NCBI GenBank assembly: GCA_947176565.1
Contig: CAMWRC010000090.1
Location: forward strand, 1-5,973
From: an uncultured Ruminococcus sp.
GTDB lineage: Bacteria > Bacillota > Clostridia > Oscillospirales > Ruminococcaceae
Direction: 5' to 3'
DNA: 5,973 nucleotides
The notes under the pieces are model-generated. The model was given only the letters and a program-made list of their open reading frames with translations. It made no database searches and was not told the DNA's origin. This document shows positions 1-5,474 of the stretch, in pieces; position 1 is the stretch's first letter, and each line of letters begins with the position of its first letter. A program made the translations under genes and the position numbers.

Positions 1-616
1 ATCTGCCGTCTGATGTTCCTTCATACATATTCATCACCTCTAACCTGAATCCGGCGGAAGTAAATGGGCAATTACTTAACGATGAAGCTATAGCCGAACT
101 TTTAGCATTATATACGCCGCTTACAAGATAATCATTCAAATCTTCTTCGTTCTTAATATCATTGCCAACGCAAAATATCTGTTTTTTGATATTGTTAATT
201 TGCTCTTTTATGTCTGTATCATCATAATTTTTAAGTCCGTCCAGTTTGGTTTTCAACTCTGTCGTGAAATCATTTGTTGAAAGTCCCTTTCCTGTGACTT
301 TATCAATTTTATTTTTAAGCAAATTGTCTGTTTCTGTTTTCGTGTAAGTAGTTGATTGGTTTGCCTTTTGTGCAATTGCTGTTGAATTAGCCATTATGGC
401 ACTATTCATAGCCGCCGCTGAATTTTCATGATTTTCTATCCAGTCGGATATTTCTTTCAGCGTATCAAAATCTTTGGAAGAGTTTGCGACTATTTCAGCG
501 ACTCTCTCTGTGATTTGCTGATTTGTCTCGAATTTTGAATAATAATCTGACAAATCAACAGAAGCATCTCCTTTTGAAGCGATTTGAGATGCAAGATAAA
601 TTTCATGTAAATTCAT
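1..616 (-). CDS. Phage tail-fibre-like structural protein, 3' end cut off by the window edge
   Basis: The frame is open from ATG at 616 to the left edge: 205 residues with no stop, so the C-terminus is missing. The start is well supported, because GGGGAGGAAG (621-630) sits just upstream. Residues 25-75 form a hydrophilic, probably helical segment including DTLKEISDWIENHENSAAAM, a pattern I know from tailed-phage tail and structural proteins. Residues 91-128 carry YTKTETDNLL and then DKVTGKGLSTNDFTTELKTK, a linker typical of phage tail fibres. Residues 158-195 (DLNDYLVSGVYN through GFRLEVMNM) resemble the start of a pyocin-knob-type domain found in fibres that bind host surfaces. No signal peptide or membrane segment is seen. 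The inferred role is a virion adsorption component of a prophage, a prophage remnant or a phage-tail-like particle. The gene is clearly AT-richer than ftsH, as expected for acquired DNA. It lies 21 bases after the small interrupted gene and probably shares its transcript. Confidence 0.72.
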   Translation of the reverse strand, partial: MNLHEIYLASQIASKGDASVDLSDYYSKFETNQQITERVAEIVANSSKDFDTLKEISDWIENHENSAAAMNSAIMANSTAIAQKANQSTTYTKTETDNLLKNKIDKVTGKGLSTNDFTTELKTKLDGLKNYDDTDIKEQINNIKKQIFCVGNDIKNEEDLNDYLVSGVYNAKSSAIASSLSNCPFTSAGFRLEVMNMYEGTSDGR

Positions 617-637
617 TTTACTTCCTCCCCGTAAATG

Positions 638-831
638 CTACTTTCTGTCACCTACAAGTACAACGATTCTTTTTTCATTGATGTTCCTCAAGTATGAAAC
701 AAACTCGATTCTTTTACAGAACGCATTTTTATCAATCCTTTCTGTACTGTTATCCCTTAATTCCTGAATTTTCGAATTATACGTTTTGCTGCCGACTCGT
801 TTTTCCTCAAAATGCAATATATTTCAATCAT
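638..831 (-). pseudogene. Small phage-associated gene interrupted by a -1 frame change; function unknown
   Basis: An ATG at 829-831 has a near-ideal ribosome binding site (AGGAGGT, 838-844) with 7-base spacing. Its frame (MIEIYCILRKNES...) ends at TAA 757-759 after only 24 residues. The -1 frame is open from 823 to a TAG at 638-640 and reads as a convincing hydrophilic protein of at least 56 residues. It starts EEKRVGSKTYNSKIQELRD at 808 and ends RIVVLVGDRK. That end lies 21 bases before the tail-fibre start, as expected for adjacent phage genes. Joining the two frames would give a protein of about 64 residues. Three explanations fit: a one-base deletion, for example in the T-run at 809-812; programmed -1 slippage, for example at G-AAA-AAC (799-805 on this strand); or a sequencing error. 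An in-frame TTG at 817 could start the second frame, but it lies too far from the ribosome binding site. I do not recognise the family. Confidence 0.5.
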
Positions 832-837
832 AATATC

Positions 838-844
838 ACCTCCT
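838..844 (-). promoter_or_regulatory. Strong ribosome binding site of the small interrupted gene
   Basis: AGGAGGT on the minus strand stands 7 bases before ATG 831. It is the most consensus-like ribosome binding site in the window. It argues that translation begins in the frame that stops at 757, and so supports a real interruption of the coding frame rather than a different start codon. No convincing promoter lies between it and 945. A TTGACA at 892-897 has no -10 partner at 16-18 bases. Confidence 0.75.
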
Positions 845-942
845 ATAAATAGGCGCAATCGGTGGTTTTTTCAACGCATAAATGTTGATTATGTCAAAAA
901 TTCACAGAAAGTTTACAAATAGGAACATCAAAATCTATTATC

Positions 943-971
943 TTGACAGATTAAAAAAATTATGATAAAAT
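943..971 (+). promoter_or_regulatory. Sigma-A-type promoter of the GGDEF-family gene
   Basis: A perfect -35 box TTGACA (943-948) is followed by a 17-base spacer and TAAAAT (966-971), one mismatch from TATAAT. TG at 963-964 makes it an extended -10. Transcription should start near 977-979. This rules out the upstream in-frame ATG at 972 as the normal start, since it would lie at or before the 5' end of the transcript. Confidence 0.82.
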
Positions 972-981
972 ATGAAAAATC

Positions 982-999
982 CCCTCCAAAACCGGAGGG
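982..999 (+). other. Leader hairpin at the 5' end of the GGDEF-family transcript
   Basis: CCCTCC (982-987) can pair with GGAGGG (994-999) across a 6-base loop, giving six pairs, five of them G-C, a few bases after the predicted transcription start. The right arm itself resembles a Shine-Dalgarno sequence but has no start codon at a useful distance. Such a 5' hairpin may stabilise the mRNA or limit ribosome loading; that is inference. On the minus strand the same stem is followed by a short T-rich run, so weak terminator activity that way is possible. Confidence 0.5.
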
Positions 1000-1009
1000 A
1001 AAAAATCTT

Positions 1010-1014
1010 AGGAG
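1010..1014 (+). promoter_or_regulatory. Ribosome binding site that sets the start at 1023
   Basis: AGGAG lies 8 bases before ATG 1023. Together with the promoter position, this chooses 1023 over the longer in-frame start at 972, removing 17 residues from the longest open frame. Confidence 0.75.
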
Positions 1015-1022
1015 TCGCAGAT

Positions 1023-2801
1023 ATGAAAAACAATGGTTTCAGCAGTGATATATATAATATCGGCAGAGTCATAGTTGACAAAAGTTTCCACACACAAAGC
1101 GGAAATGAACGTTTTTTCAGCTATTTCGGAAATGATGTCGTATATTCAATCCGCCGTACAATTGATAACGATGATTTTCCCCGTCTTGTGGAATGTCTGG
1201 AAAATACCGTCGAAAATCTGACTACACGTACAGTCATACGAATGAGAGGAATAAACGGACTTCTCCGCTGGGTTCTCGCTTCAGTAAGGATTTTTAATCG
1301 TGATTCACAGACATATGTCATAGATTTCAGCGATATTTTTTCGCTGAACAGCATCGCAGCGGAAAATGAACGAAACCTTTCGGAATACCGCTATATAATG
1401 AGTCTGTCGTCAGACCTTGCGTTTGAATACAGTTTTGAAACAAGAAAAATACGAATATATATGTTCGACTGCTGCCGCGAAACGGTTCTTTTTCACGAGG
1501 AACTTGAAAGCTGGCACAGGAAATCCATAGATTCCGGCTGGGTGCTGTCACGTTATATCGAGATATTCAATACACTCTGCCGCGATATAAAAAACGGCGT
1601 ATATCGCTTTGACTATGAGCTTGAATCATCTGTGCTTACAAAAGGGAAAACTCGTGAAATGTGCCTTTTCCGCGGGATAACACGCTATGATGACCCGAAA
1701 CACCGCAGGGTAAGCGGAATTATATCTGTTATCAGTTCGCGTCAGAGGTCAAAAGATGTAAACCTTGCTCTTGAAGCAAACAAGGATTCGCTTTCCGGAC
1801 TTCTCAATAAAAGGGCGGTAACATCATTCGCTGTCGATATGCTTTCCGCTGAACCTGATTATAATATCAATCTTATTATTCTTGATATTGATAACTTCAC
1901 GGATATAAACACAAGCTACGGTCATCTTTTCGGTGATGAAGTTATATATACGATTGCAGGAATCGTCAAGCGGGAACTCGGTACGCGCGGAATTGCCGGC
2001 AGAATAAGCGGCGGTGGATTCCTGATAGTAATTGAAAATACAAGGGACGAAGAAGATTTACGTGGAATCCTCAGGGCTATACGCATGAATACTGAACTTG
2101 CATTCAGCAGCAGATTTGAAAATTTCCGGCTGACCTGTTCAATGGGAATTTCTACCTATCCCGTGGACAGCAGAGATTATGATGAACTTTTCATGCAGGC
2201 GGACAAGGCTCTGTACATAGCACAGCAGAAAGGCAAAAACCGCTATGTCATATACGATATAAACAAACACGGAAGTGTTGAGCGTGACATCGAAAATAAA
2301 ATAGCATATCTCAACGGAAGAAAAAATTCAGATGACAAACTGACATTTGTGGCGAATCTTTCAGAAAGTCTTGTATTCGGCAAAATTCCGGATATTTCAG
2401 TTCTTCTGGAACAGATACGCGCACAATTCCGGATTGATGATATATGTGTGTTCGCCGGAAAGGAAATGAGTCTGATACTAAGCTGCGGAAATGCTTTATC
2501 AAGAAACGCAGCATATCTGCTCGAAAATGCCTATACGGAACGTTTTTCCGGAGACGGTATATTTGCTATTGATAACGTAAACGAGCTGGAGGGACGCGAT
2601 GACAGGGCATTCAGACAGCTTACAGAGGAGAATATCGGCGGAGCTGTACAGTATCTCATGACTGACGACAGCGTGATAAAGGGTGTTATATCATTCTGCT
2701 ACATAGGCAGATTCAAGAAATGGTCTGTATCTGATATGCATTATCTTGCAATTTTAGGCAGAATAATAACATCTATCCTCCGGAAACAGACATTTATATA
2801 A
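1023..2801 (+). CDS. Cytosolic PAS/GGDEF/GAF-type signalling protein with a degenerate GGDEF motif
   Basis: The protein has 592 residues from ATG 1023. No membrane segments or signal peptide are visible, so it should act in the cytoplasm. Residues ~25-106 look PAS-like (RTIDNDDFPRL, then NGLLRWVLASVRIF). Residues ~122-240 look like a second PAS-type domain. The GGDEF domain spans ~254-412: KDSLSGLLNKRA is the entry motif, D288-I-D290-N-F and N296..GH..GD305E match the metal- and substrate-binding region, and ADKALYIAQQKGKNR (393-407) is the usual end. The signature is R327-I-S-G-G-G-F333 where active enzymes have R-Y-G-G-D/E-E-F, so both acidic residues are lost. The Lys after DxDxF is Thr293, and no RxxD inhibitory site precedes the motif. 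Residues ~455-588 resemble a GAF domain. The inferred role is a non-catalytic effector or sensor that may bind GTP or a cyclic nucleotide. It is transcribed alone and convergent with the COG2426 gene. GGDEF-family membership is sure; the PAS and GAF calls rest on fold-like patterns. Confidence 0.88.
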   Translation: MKNNGFSSDIYNIGRVIVDKSFHTQSGNERFFSYFGNDVVYSIRRTIDNDDFPRLVECLENTVENLTTRTVIRMRGINGLLRWVLASVRIFNRDSQTYVIDFSDIFSLNSIAAENERNLSEYRYIMSLSSDLAFEYSFETRKIRIYMFDCCRETVLFHEELESWHRKSIDSGWVLSRYIEIFNTLCRDIKNGVYRFDYELESSVLTKGKTREMCLFRGITRYDDPKHRRVSGIISVISSRQRSKDVNLALEANKDSLSGLLNKRAVTSFAVDMLSAEPDYNINLIILDIDNFTDINTSYGHLFGDEVIYTIAGIVKRELGTRGIAGRISGGGFLIVIENTRDEEDLRGILRAIRMNTELAFSSRFENFRLTCSMGISTYPVDSRDYDELFMQADKALYIAQQKGKNRYVIYDINKHGSVERDIENKIAYLNGRKNSDDKLTFVANLSESLVFGKIPDISVLLEQIRAQFRIDDICVFAGKEMSLILSCGNALSRNAAYLLENAYTERFSGDGIFAIDNVNELEGRDDRAFRQLTEENIGGAVQYLMTDDSVIKGVISFCYIGRFKKWSVSDMHYLAILGRIITSILRKQTFI

Positions 2802-2844
2802 AAAAATCTGCTGTACGCGCAATCCGTACAGCAGATTCTGTTTA
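2801..2844. terminator. Bidirectional intrinsic terminator between convergent genes
   Basis: A perfect 13-bp inverted repeat (2805-2817 with 2825-2837, 7-base loop) begins 3 bases after the stop of the plus-strand GGDEF gene and ends 7 bases before the stop of the minus-strand COG2426 gene. Read on the minus strand, the stem runs into TTTTTT and an AT-rich tail, a good terminator. Read on the plus strand, the tail is CTGTTTATT, which is weaker but plausible. Confidence 0.85.
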
Positions 2845-3363
2845 TTAACCAAACATTTTTTCAAACACGGAAGTAAATCCGTAGCAGAGCGTACACATTA
2901 TAGCTGATGCAAGACAGAGACCTAAAAATATTGCCGGAACTGCTTTTTTCAGCGGAATCTTACGCAGTGCAGCAATAAGAGAACCTGTCCAAGCACCTGT
3001 TCCCGGAAGCGGTATTCCAACGAAAAACAGCAGGAATATAAATTCTCCTTTTTCCATAGTGGAACTTTTGTTCATTGCCTTGTCCTCAAGATAAATAATC
3101 ATTTTCGTGAGCAGCGGGATTTTGTGTTTTTTCAGGAAATCAAATACCTTATCAATAAAAAGCAGTATGAATGGTATCGGGAGTATATTGCCGAGCATAC
3201 ACACCCATATTGCCTTGAAAAGCTCTATATCAAGAAGTCTCGCCGCTATTATACCGCCCCTGAGTTCGATTATCGGCAGGATTGACACAAGGAAAGGAAT
3301 AAGCCATTCAGGTATTCCGTGTGATGCCAGCCAGCTTGTCATTGATTCTGTTAATTCACTCAT
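2845..3363 (-). CDS. Small multi-pass membrane protein, COG2426 'small multidrug export' family
   Basis: The 172-residue, very hydrophobic protein has about four membrane-spanning or re-entrant stretches (~20-43, 50-72, 107-131, 139-165). Family marks are SILPIIELRGGI (27-38), with E33 and the RGG turn; GNILPIPFILLF (58-69); and GIPLPGTGAWTGSLIAA (116-132). These match the family annotated as putative small multidrug export protein (COG2426/PF06695). The family name is historic: I know of no firm transport evidence, and the E-RGG and PGTG-W-G pattern also recalls DedA/VTT-like membrane proteins. The length is normal for the family. The start at 3363 has GAAAGGA 9 bases upstream. The gene has its own promoter (3399-3427), but read-through from ftsH 98 bases upstream is likely. 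Its transcript ends at the hairpin at 2805-2837. The family call is firm; substrate and function are unknown. Confidence 0.85.
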   Translation of the reverse strand: MSELTESMTSWLASHGIPEWLIPFLVSILPIIELRGGIIAARLLDIELFKAIWVCMLGNILPIPFILLFIDKVFDFLKKHKIPLLTKMIIYLEDKAMNKSSTMEKGEFIFLLFFVGIPLPGTGAWTGSLIAALRKIPLKKAVPAIFLGLCLASAIMCTLCYGFTSVFEKMFG

Positions 3364-3398
3364 TTTTTGCAGTCCTTTCAGAAATTATTATCACAGAT

Positions 3399-3427
3399 AT
3401 TATTACATATTTTCGGGAAATAGTCAA
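3399..3427 (-). promoter_or_regulatory. Promoter of the COG2426 gene
   Basis: On the minus strand, TTGACT (3422-3427) is followed by a 17-base spacer and AATAAT (3399-3404), with TG at the extended -10 position. The predicted start near 3392 gives a leader of about 28 bases. The site lies in the 98-base gap after ftsH, so the gene can be expressed independently of ftsH. Confidence 0.65.
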
Positions 3428-3437
3428 GTGATTCCCG
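3414..3437. repeat. Inverted repeat flanking the -35 box of the COG2426 promoter
   Basis: CGGGAA (3414-3419) and TTCCCG (3432-3437) form a 6-bp inverted repeat separated by 12 bases that contain the -35 hexamer. No T-run follows on the minus strand, so it is not a normal terminator for ftsH. It could be a repressor site, a weak hairpin, or chance. Confidence 0.35.
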
Positions 3438-3461
3438 CAAATTTCCGGTTTATGACAAATT

Positions 3462-5282
3462 TTACAGAACTGCCGCCTTTTCTTTGTTGAGTATTGCCAT
3501 AAATTCCTCGCCTGTGATAGTTTCTCTTTCAAGCAGGAAATCAGCGAGTTCATGGAGCTTTTCAATATTCTCTCTGAGTATTCTTAATGCCTTTTCGTGA
3601 CAGCTTCTGACAAGTGCATTGACTTCATAATCAACACGGGCAGCTGTCTCCGGAGAACATGAAAGCGACGCATCTCCGCCAAGATACTGATTCGCGACTG
3701 TTTCGAGGGCAACCATATCGAATCCGCTGCTCATGCCATATCGAGTCACCATAGCACGTGCAAGCTTTGTAGCCTGTTCAATATCGTTTGATGCACCTGT
3801 TGTACAGCTGTTGAATATGACTTCTTCTGCTGCCCGTCCGCCGGTAAGAGTTGCAATACGTGCGAGGGCTTCCTCTTTTGTCATAAGGAACTTTTCGCCC
3901 TCATCGACCTGCATTGTATATCCGAGCGCACCGCTTGTACGCGGAATAATTGTTATCTTATGTACAGGTGCGGAATCTTTCTGCATTGCGGCAACAAGAG
4001 CGTGACCTATTTCGTGATATGCAACGATTTCCTTTTCTTTCTGTGATATAACAGCATTTTTGCGTTCATATCCTGCGATTACGACTTCCACGCTTTCCTC
4101 AATATCTGTCTGTGAAACAAGCTTTCTGCCGTCTCTCACAGCACGGAGAGCCGCCTCATTTATAATATTTGCAAGTTCAGCACCGGACGCACCGGCAGTC
4201 GCACGGGCAACGGCATTGTAATCGATATTTTCCTCTGTTTTTACTTTCTTTGCATGAACCTTGAGAATTGCCTCACGTCCTGCCAAATCAGGGAGTTCAG
4301 CAGGTATGCGCCTGTCGAATCGTCCGGGACGAAGAAGCGCAGGGTCAAGTGATTCCGGACGATTTGTAGCCGCAAGAATAACAACTCCGCGCTTACCGTC
4401 AAATCCGTCCATTTCGGTAAGCAGTTGATTGAGTGTCTGTTCGCGCTCATCATTGCCGGAGAAATTTCCGTCGCGCTTTTTGCCTATGGTATCTATTTCA
4501 TCAATAAACACGATACATGGAGCTTTCTCCACCGCCTGCCTGAACAAATCGCGGACTTTCGCAGCTCCCATGCCGACGAACATCTCCACAAATTCCGAGC
4601 CGGATATTGAGAAAAACGGCACTTCTGCCTCACCTGCAACAGCTTGTGCAAGAAGTGTCTTTCCGGTTCCGGGAGGACCTACGAGGAGTGCGCCTTTCGG
4701 GAGATTCGCGCCGATTTCCGCGTATTTTTCAGGATTGTGAAGAAAATCAACGATTTCCACCAAAGCTTCCTTTGCTTCGTCCTGACCGGCAACATCTGCA
4801 AAAGTCTTTCCTGTCTGAGCCTTGACATATATTTTGGCATTGCTCTTTCCGAATGACATTGCATTTCCGCCCATACGTTTGCTCATACCGCGCATAAGAA
4901 CATTCCACAGCACGATGAAAAATACAATCGGCAGAACCCAGCCGACGAGAAATTCAAGGAAAATATTTGATTCCTGAAAATCCTCTGTAAAAATAATATC
5001 TCCTTTTTCGTGGAGACGGGAAACGAGTTCGGGGTCGTCCATTCGTCCGGTTGAATAGATTTGAGTTCCGTCCTCTCCTTTGACTTCAAATCTGATTTCA
5101 GTATCTTCGATTTTTACCTGTGTGACAGTTCCCTCGTCAATTTTGTCGAGAAAAAAGCTGTAATTAGTATCCTTGACTTTAGGCTTCATAATCTGAGGCA
5201 TGACGAAAGCATTTAGAAGAAGCACGCATACAAGGCTTATTACAGTAAAAATGACTATCTGTTTTGCAAAATTATTTTTCAT
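3462..5282 (-). CDS. ftsH: ATP-dependent zinc metalloprotease FtsH
   Basis: FtsH is a hexameric, membrane-anchored AAA+ protease that unfolds and degrades misfolded membrane proteins and selected soluble regulators. The protein has 606 residues. TM1 lies at ~8-28, an extracytoplasmic domain at ~35-105, and TM2 at ~108-129. The AAA+ core follows: Walker A GPPGTGKT (202-209), pore loop FVEMFVG (231-237), Walker [10 protein letters not shown] (256-264), and the second region of homology [20 protein letters not shown] (305-324) with arginine fingers R318 and R321. The zinc protease domain has HEIGH (423-427) and the third ligand D500 in GASNDIEQA. All catalytic features are intact. The length is near the short end for FtsH, with no long charged tail. 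ATG 5282 is chosen because AAAGGAG (5290-5296) stands 7 bases upstream; the longer in-frame start at 5336 lies inside the promoter. The gene is not next to tilS or hpt, its common partners in Bacillota, at least within this window, so it may be one of several ftsH copies. No strong terminator follows it. Confidence 0.97.
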   Translation of the reverse strand: MKNNFAKQIVIFTVISLVCVLLLNAFVMPQIMKPKVKDTNYSFFLDKIDEGTVTQVKIEDTEIRFEVKGEDGTQIYSTGRMDDPELVSRLHEKGDIIFTEDFQESNIFLEFLVGWVLPIVFFIVLWNVLMRGMSKRMGGNAMSFGKSNAKIYVKAQTGKTFADVAGQDEAKEALVEIVDFLHNPEKYAEIGANLPKGALLVGPPGTGKTLLAQAVAGEAEVPFFSISGSEFVEMFVGMGAAKVRDLFRQAVEKAPCIVFIDEIDTIGKKRDGNFSGNDEREQTLNQLLTEMDGFDGKRGVVILAATNRPESLDPALLRPGRFDRRIPAELPDLAGREAILKVHAKKVKTEENIDYNAVARATAGASGAELANIINEAALRAVRDGRKLVSQTDIEESVEVVIAGYERKNAVISQKEKEIVAYHEIGHALVAAMQKDSAPVHKITIIPRTSGALGYTMQVDEGEKFLMTKEEALARIATLTGGRAAEEVIFNSCTTGASNDIEQATKLARAMVTRYGMSSGFDMVALETVANQYLGGDASLSCSPETAARVDYEVNALVRSCHEKALRILRENIEKLHELADFLLERETITGEEFMAILNKEKAAVL

Positions 5283-5307
5283 ACAGTAACTCCTTTCGTA
5301 TGATAAA

Positions 5308-5336
5308 ATTATAACATACAATGATATAAAAATCAA
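5308..5336 (-). promoter_or_regulatory. Promoter of ftsH
   Basis: On the minus strand, TTGATT (5331-5336), a 17-base spacer and a perfect TATAAT (5308-5313) are preceded by TGT, making an extended -10. The predicted start near 5301 gives a leader of about 19 bases that just includes the ribosome binding site. No HrcA (CIRCE) or CtsR operator was recognised, so classic heat-shock control is not visible. Confidence 0.8.
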
Positions 5337-5347
5337 TAGAAAATTTG

Positions 5348-5362
5348 TGACAAAAATGACAA
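5348..5362. repeat. Short direct repeat upstream of the ftsH promoter
   Basis: TGACAA occurs at 5348-5353 and 5357-5362, a 9-base period, ending 11 bases upstream of the ftsH -35 box. This spacing could fit a regulator that binds tandem half-sites, but the sequence is short and A-rich, so chance is a real possibility. Confidence 0.25.
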
Positions 5363-5381
5363 TCGCGTGAAAAGAAAAATG

Positions 5382-5419
5382 TAAAAATAAAAGGCTTCCG
5401 GAAAAAACCGGAAGCTTTT
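5382..5419 (-). terminator. Intrinsic terminator of the cell-wall hydrolase gene
   Basis: GCTTCCGG (5394-5401) pairs with CCGGAAGC (5408-5415) around a 6-base loop, and the stem extends through a G-T pair and A-T pairs to 5390/5419. On the minus strand it is followed by CCTTTTATTTTTAC, a good uridine tract. It lies 56 bases after the hydrolase stop and before the ftsH promoter, so it separates the two transcription units. On the plus strand TTTTATAAATTT also follows the stem, so it may work both ways. Confidence 0.85.
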
Positions 5420-5474
5420 ATAAATTTCAACAAATATAATTTCTAACAAACATAAATACTAACACAAAATTTTA

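Noticed and set aside
892..897. TTGACA on the minus strand as a promoter for the small phage gene
   Set aside because: No -10 box stands at 16-18 bases; the sequence there reads TTGAAA. A later TATTTA would place the start within the ribosome binding site.
678..931. An 11-base inverted repeat (678-688 and 921-931) as a possible phage attachment or recombination site
   Set aside because: It is short and AT-rich, one arm is inside the small gene, and no integrase or target gene supports it.
972..1022. Longer N-terminus of the GGDEF-family protein from ATG 972
   Set aside because: The ATG directly abuts the -10 box, so the transcript would start after it. It has no ribosome binding site, while ATG 1023 has AGGAG at 8 bases.
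3107..3490. Plus-strand open frame of 127 codons
   Set aside because: It is antisense to the COG2426 gene and the end of ftsH, has no family resemblance, and is explained as a shadow of the real genes.
4425..4856. Several overlapping plus-strand open frames opposite ftsH
   Set aside because: They lie across the conserved AAA+ region of ftsH and have no ribosome binding sites or recognisable motifs.
5283..5336. Longer N-terminus of FtsH from ATG 5336
   Set aside because: The extra 18 codons overlap the ftsH promoter, and ATG 5282 has an ideal ribosome binding site and gives a normal FtsH N-terminus.
5283..5400. CIRCE or CtsR heat-shock operator upstream of ftsH
   Set aside because: Neither the long CIRCE inverted repeat nor the CtsR heptad repeat is present.
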